Below, piece after piece: positions 54,609-60,000 of a stretch of 60,000 nt of DNA. This stretch comes from Bolinopsis microptera (lineage: Eukaryota; Ctenophora; Tentaculata; Lobata; Bolinopsidae). Made by a program: the position numbers and the translations under genes. The notes beneath the pieces were generated by a model. That model did not search any database. It was not told the origin of the DNA and worked only from the letters and a program-made list of their open reading frames with translations. The stretch covers positions 8,938,901 through 8,998,900 of the forward strand of contig NC_087082.1 in the NCBI RefSeq assembly GCF_026151205.1, given 5' to 3'. Position 1 is the stretch's first letter. The number at the start of each line of letters is the position of its first letter.

Positions 54609-55981
54609 ACTGATTTTGAGGGAGTCTTTGAGTACTTTGTGATCACTTACAATCGTTGTACGCGGCTTTGTTGGGCTGCATTTGTATTGAGAATTCGGTG
54701 CACGGTTACGTGATCTAGGTTGTAAATTGTGTCTAGTTCAAGGATTGGTTTTATGTATCGATAAGGTAAGTTGTGTATGTATGTAAGGAAAGTTTTGTGA
54801 TTTTTGTTCTTTTAAGGCTGCAGTGAGAAACGAATTCGACATTGATTTTGTATTTAACCTTTTGAAGTAATTTAATGTTAAGCGAATTGATTGATAAATC
54901 AAAGGAATTATTCCTGTTTCTCCCCATACAACTACATTTGATGCTTTACGATGGACTCCCCTAGTAACAAGTAAGAGCATTAGCATTTATTCTTATAATT
55001 CGAACTAAAATCGAAATTATTACCAGATGTTATTATCGAAGTTATCAGATTTCAAAAGGATATATAGTACCCGTTGCCGGGGTGATTTTGTCAAGTTTAA
55101 AATATAATATACTAGAAACCCGCTAGTCGAAAGCTTTGTTCGAGGAAATTTTAAAAATCAGTTATGTTTTAATTTCTCTTCATCATACAGCTCTGTTATA
55201 CAGTAGACATAATTGAATTTATTTAACAATGGCGACAGCGTTGTTAGTATTCGGATTCCCAAAACGATACTTTTTACCGCATCAAAAAATACCAATCACA
55301 ACCAAAGTTATGAATATAAGTCATAGCGTGAGCGTAAATGTGAGCTAGTTTTGAAGTTATGACGTAGCATACAGCATAACAACGCGCGTAGTTAAGATGT
55401 TCTTGCTCGCGCACGTGCATTTTTATCGTTGCTACGCAACAGCGCAGTAAACCTTTGCTAAAATAACGCCATTATTCTAACGATTATTTAACCTCACTTC
55501 CGACGTTAATTATAAAAAATCTAAAGCCTAAATCAAAATTCTAAGAATGCTATAGCCTATTCCTATCCTTTTTCTACAACCCTGCTAAAAATGGCGAGGT
55601 TTCAACTCCATTTGCGAGCTGGGTTTGGCTTCACCAGAGGGTCATTTTGAGGTCGATTTTCGGTGTTTTTTCTTCTATGTCCCCGTTGCCGGGGAAATTT
55701 CGTCAAGTTTAAAATATAATATAGATATGTAAAAGAAATGAGAAGGTTTAAAGATTGAGTAAAAATCTAAATGCAATAATCTTACATAAAGATTTAAAAA
55801 TACAGAAAATAGCAATATCAAGTGGAACAAGTAGGATAAGGAATAAGTTCAGCATATTGTGTTGAGTCCTACTAAACTGAATTTAACTTTGGTTACGCAC
55901 GCTTAAGTAACCTAGTTCAAGTTGTGAAGATTTAATAAAGTCCGTTATCTAGTCTGGTTACGGTCGCAGTATCTGGAAATT
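54609..55981. repeat. Intergenic with CCCGTTGCCGGGG direct repeats
   Basis: CCCGTTGCCGGGG and the shared GTCAAGTTTAAAATATAATA occur at 55070-55111 and 55682-55723 in the same orientation, bracketing 570 bp of non-coding DNA. They may be ends of one element or two truncated copies. No gene is recognised. Confidence 0.55.
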
Positions 55982-56046
55982 ACCTGGAAACATATGTTCC
56001 GCCGAATAGAGATTACGTGGAATGAAAAACTGAGCGCCGCCTAATA
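55982..56046. mobile_element. Mini-MITE copy 6 (TTACCTG family)
   Basis: A 65-bp diverged member (ACCTGGAAACATATG ... GAGCGCCGCCTAATA), flanked by the exact 11-bp repeat ATCTGGAAATT (55971-55981, 56047-56057). Confidence 0.8.
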
Positions 56047-56937
56047 ATCTGGAAATTGATAAGAAAGGTCATTGCATTTGAAGCATGAAGAATAAATTAG
56101 TGAGGAAAAAAACCGATTTGTTTGAGATTAGAAATTGCCGTTTGGAGCACAATTTTCTCAAACGGTAGTACGGACTATAACACGTACAGAAACACAAGAC
56201 ACAGCAAAAAAAACCCTAAAAAAGTCCACTTATCACTCATGAAGTGGGCCATGAATGCTAACATGTTGCATGAAGGCTATAATGGCTCTCACGTAATATC
56301 AATATGTGAACGATCCCCCTTATATGTGATCCAGTGATCCGCGATAGCTTGCAACTACAGTTATTAAACTACAGTTATATCTTTACATGATCTGAGTGGC
56401 ACCATTGTATGCCATGGGATCATGAAATAACACGAAAATCGGTCTTCATTATTACCACATGATCTGCTCATCGACATACAGCATGAGGGTGTCATAATTA
56501 TTGGCGCGTAGACAATTTTGCGTAAAATTTTAGCTTACCCAAGCTTTTAGAAACGATCATTACTTGACTTCTGAGGGTCAGTTTCCTATGCTGATGCAGT
56601 CTTGATTATTCGAGAGATAATCCTTTAAACTACAGTTCAGTTCAATCTAAAAACGAAGTCCAATTAAGAGGAAAGAAGCTAAATGTCGTCGATAATCACG
56701 ACGAAAGAGAAAAATGTGGATTATTGGACTTGAATGTTGAAGCTTCCAGTTCCCCTGAATTCCGGGTTGCGTCCGCCCGGCTATATTTTATTGCGTCAGT
56801 TATGAAAGAGAGCTTTTATAAGAGCTACAGTTTTCTATTTGTTTCGCTATCGCTTGAAGAGCTGTGCACTTTATTAGTCTAACTCTAAAGAATGATTTCA
56901 GAAAAAATTTCACCGAAACAAATTACACATAAATCCC
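56047..56937. other. Intergenic, no gene seen
   Basis: No coding feature is supported; the + frame at 56122 (71 codons) is unremarkable. Confidence 0.4.
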
Positions 56938-57066
56938 TTAGGCCGTTATTTAAAGGGTTATTTAAAGGGTCGATTCCATACTTGGTTAGATTTATGAAGG
57001 ATCCTACATAAATCTTACCAAGTATGGAATCGACCCTTTAAATAACCCTTTAAATAACGGCCTAAA
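56938..57066. mobile_element. Foldback element, ~62-bp arms
   Basis: Near-perfect inverted arms beginning TTAGGCCGTTATTTAAAGGG around a 4-bp centre (57001-57004). Within each arm TTATTTAAAGGG is itself doubled. Confidence 0.85.
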
Positions 57067-57227
57067 TTATGGGTTTTGAGGTACATCAACACAAAATTCT
57101 GAAATTAAGAAAAAGTTCAAAAGATCGTTTACAGAGTCACAGACCAGTTTTTGAATTTTGCAACATTCAAGTTGAACTTGAATATTACATTTACAACTTT
57201 TATGTATGTTAAGTACAATTTATAGTA

Positions 57228-57325
57228 TTACTGGGCAGCGCTCAGCCTGTCATTTCGCCGCGAATCTCAGCTCAATTATGTTTATGAATATAAATAATGG
57301 CATGGGGTCCCCAGGCCCCCAGGTA
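57228..57325. mobile_element. Mini-MITE copy 7 (TTACCTG family)
   Basis: Reverse-oriented, TTACTGGGCAGCGCTCAGCC ... CCCCCAGGTA, 98 bp, longer and more diverged. The target duplication is not clear. Confidence 0.65.
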
Positions 57326-58388
57326 CAATTGAGATAAAACGTGTCTCATGACGTTGATAAAGTGAAACTGGTCGTTGGATTCATTATCTGTATCTGTACT
57401 GTATCTGTATCTGAATGCTCGTAAGTCGGCATTATATTAAAGTTATTGTTAAACTAGAGTAGTACGTGACGGTGAGTCTTTATTTTTATTGTGCGTGTTT
57501 TTCCACGTGAGAGTCGCGTAAAGTAAACCCGTTAAAACAACTCGATGTCTCCGTCAGTATCGCATTGAGCCGTTATAATACTAATAGTAGCCCTTAGGGC
57601 AACTATAACATCATGATTTGAACACTGTCGATCATTTGCTTTTTTCCCTTGATTTTGTACAAGGGATGAAATCTGTGGTAAATACAATGCACTCTAAAAT
57701 CTAGATCTATAAAACGGAGAACGAGATACCGGGACTTAGAGTACGTGAATCTGTATTTTTATTGTGCGTGTTTTTCCAGCATGAAGTCTCAAGATTCCGA
57801 GGAACAATCAATAAGTATCAATACAAGTTAATACAAGTTCAAAAACATGTTATCTTTATACTGGGAACTGAATTGTACCAAAGATCTTATCTTCATCTCT
57901 CATATCTTTTTTCAATTAACATCTTGCAGAAGAATATGTGAAGAATCATGTCTACTTATTAAGTTATTAGCGTGAAATTATCACAGTGTGGTTCAACTGC
58001 AAAGGTGCCGTATAGTACCGGAAACTCGTACTTCGTTTTATAGATCTAGATTGTATAATTAGTGGGGCGTGGAGGTTGTATTTCCCATGGATTTCAACCC
58101 TGGACTAAATCTCGAGAAATGAGACCAACTTCTTTTTATGTCATAAACACTAAACAGGATTAAACAGGATTAAACATGAAATTACCAGAGAGAACACTAA
58201 CGGACTCGTCTTGGCTATACAAGAATTAATAAATCAATAAATAAAAGTATCAAAACTAAATCATTTAAAAATAGTAAAATTTAACAGTTTACAATTTCAC
58301 GAACATAAAAGAAGATCGTCTATAATAATTTAGGGTAATACAGTAAACAAAGTTCGAGTACTACATCTGTTGGCGAGGGTTAAGAGAC
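57326..58388. other. Intergenic, no gene seen
   Basis: The phrase 'tttttattgtgcgtgttttt' occurs twice (57482, 57753). Nothing coding is recognised. Confidence 0.4.
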
Positions 58389-58396
58389 GTTTTAGG

Positions 58397-58833
58397 GGTT
58401 CTTTTGCGATAGTCAAAACGCGACAACTAGCGCTGGATGGCGACAACTAGCGCTATCCAGCGCTAGTTGTCGCCATCCAGCGCTAGTTGTCGCTATCCAG
58501 CGCTGAATAACGCTGGCCAGCGCAAAATATATATGTTTGATAATTGTCGCTATCCAGCGCTAGTTGTCGCCATCCAGCGCTAGTTGTCGCCATCCAGCAA
58601 TTGTCGCCATCCAGCGCTAGTTGTCGCTATCCAGCGCTAGTTGTCGCTGGCTATGCGACACTGTCGCACGCGATAGTTTGCGATGGCCAGCGCAACTGGC
58701 CATCGCAGAAAACAGTTCGATAACTAGCGCTGGATAGCAACAACTAGCGCTGGATAGCGACAACTAGCGCTGGATAGCGCTAGTTGTCGCCATCCAGCGC
58801 TAGTTGTCGCGTTTTGACTATCGCAAAAGAACC
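58397..58833. mobile_element. hAT-like element built of palindromic repeats
   Basis: About 40 bp of perfect terminal inverted repeats, GGTTCTTTTGCGATAGTCAA... and the inverse, with the exact 8-bp target duplication GTTTTAGG (58389-58396, 58834-58841). Nearly all of the 437 bp is made of GCGCTAGTTGTCGCYATCCA units in both orientations. 8-bp duplications fit hAT; clustered short repeats near the ends fit transposase-binding sites. No coding capacity. Confidence 0.88.
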
Positions 58834-58841
58834 GTTTTAGG

Positions 58842-59575
58842 AGGATTACGTAGATTTGAGGAGTCTGTAAGGTACTTCCCGAACTCTTTTATATGGGTTG
58901 AGTTTATTATAAATGACCCGTTTATAGGCTATTAGTTTTAGGTCCTGTCTAACGTTGAACAATTAAAACAGTTGGATAAAATACGAATAAAAGTAACGTT
59001 GACAATAAGTATAATATCAAGACGATAAAGATGGGAGTAAAGAGTCTATTCAGTAACTCAGTAAAGTCCGTGGCAAATCTCCCGTGCTAGAATCGAAGTG
59101 TCCCTCCTTGCTGAAGTCTGCTTAGACACGTATTGCGATGTTGCTGTGACGTCACGTTGTAGTGCAGATGTGCTGGGATAAGAGTGGTGTCCGGTGTCCA
59201 GGCGATGTGTCCTGCTCCTAGTCGTGGACGCGTTGACTGTGTTAGTAATCAGCCACTGAGTTGACGGCTGTATTACTTCGTTGTTAAAGTGATCTTCTGT
59301 TAATCAGTTGAACTGTGGGAGAGCGTGGTTAAGCTTAAAGTTAAGAAGTTAAAACTTGTTATACAGAAGGTATAACAAATCCTCTCTACCAAAACGTTGA
59401 AAGAAGAAGTTTAAACTTGTTATACAGAAGGTATAACAAATCCTCTCTACCAAAACGTTGAAAGAAGAAGATAAAAGATTTAAATTGAAAGATGAAATGA
59501 AAAAGAGTACTTCCTGTAACTAGTACATTTTCATGTACAGCTGAATACTTGTAGATGGACGTAGAGTAGAGTATC
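58842..59575. repeat. Intergenic with 61-bp tandem duplication
   Basis: Units at 59352-59412 and 59413-59470 are identical (aaacttgttatacagaaggt...). The rest is unique with no gene recognised. Confidence 0.75.
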
Positions 59576-59938
59576 TTAGTCATCCTGAATGTTAAACCAG
59601 CAGACAGGGCTCATAGGGCGTTGATGAGAATGTGCGTTGACTTGACTCCTGTTAGGAATGGTAACTTTTCCTGGATATGGGATTTCTGAGTCAGAATTGT
59701 TTAGCGTGATGCTAATATCGTTGATAATATCAGGTTGATTAAGGTTTGAATGAGTTAAGCTCAATTGACAATCGTTGATCATGTCGTTGGAAACAGTTGA
59801 AATGTTCTCCGTAATAGAGATATCAAGATTTTTAACCTCCCTGTTAATTGTGGTAGAGTAGTCCAAAGAGTTGGGCGTTGAATCAACATTTAAAAGATCA
59901 GGTGTAACATTATCAATAATGCTGTCTGATACTGACAT
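59576..59938 (-). CDS. Hypothetical 120-codon ORF
   Basis: The frame runs from ATG at 59938 to TGA and reads MSVSDSIIDNVTPDLLNVDS, later SDSEIPYPGKVTIPNRSQV and ending MSPVCWFNIQDD. It is rich in Ser, Asn, Asp and Ile, probably disordered, with no membrane segment or recognised motif. It could be a single-exon gene, a first exon read past its donor, or the N-terminus of a retroelement ORF. An in-frame stop upstream of the ATG limits extension. Confidence 0.35.
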   Translation of the reverse strand: MSVSDSIIDNVTPDLLNVDSTPNSLDYSTTINREVKNLDISITENISTVSNDMINDCQLSLTHSNLNQPDIINDISITLNNSDSEIPYPGKVTIPNRSQVNAHSHQRPMSPVCWFNIQDD

Positions 59939-60000
59939 ACTCTAAACAGATAGAATATATTATCGTAACGTAGAAAGTGATAATAAGTTGAATTATGCTA

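Overview
This is a repeat-rich, AT-rich piece of animal nuclear DNA, most likely from an invertebrate. Several things point there: protein exons with GT/AG introns, a class 1-1 EGF exon, CR1-type LINEs whose ORF1 carries an SGNH esterase, pogo/Tigger-like, piggyBac-like, hAT-like and Mutator-like elements, long minisatellites and a telomere-like TTAGGG motif. I cannot name the species. Genes take up under a tenth of the window.

Region by region. 1-6.5 kb holds LINE 3' remnants, small MITEs and dispersed repeats. 6.5-12.9 kb is one minus-strand CR1-like LINE (SGNH ORF1; PHD finger, endonuclease and reverse transcriptase in ORF2), opened by a TTAA-flanked piggyBac-like element and by a LINE-tail retroinsertion that itself carries an 80-bp MITE. 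13-18.7 kb (+ strand) has two exons that join into one complete EGF module, plus candidate small exons. 18.7-23.1 kb has two minisatellites. The second (24-bp unit) is split by a 1.5-kb element whose ends look like V(D)J recombination signals: CACAGTG heptamers with 13- and 23-bp spacers and a 5-bp target duplication. 23-36 kb holds foldback elements, a second hAT MITE copy, a retroelement C-terminal remnant and a few weak candidate exons.

36.3-46.3 kb is the only clear gene cluster: three minus-strand major-facilitator transporters of the SVOP/SV2-like type. The first has three exons and its last 54 coding/3' bases are triplicated. The other two are intronless tandem copies sharing a 562-bp identical tract inside otherwise diverged copies, which suggests gene conversion. 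47-60 kb returns to transposons: pogo-like elements with a broken DDE transposase, a Mutator-like MITE carrying telomere-like repeats, a tRNA-like sequence, a first exon encoding a signal peptide at 51.1 kb, a hAT-like element built of palindromic repeats at 58.4 kb, and an unidentified 120-codon ORF near the end.

A tiny MITE family (63-98 bp, TTACCTG.../...CCCAGTAA ends, 8-11-bp target duplications) recurs seven times and is the most widespread element here.
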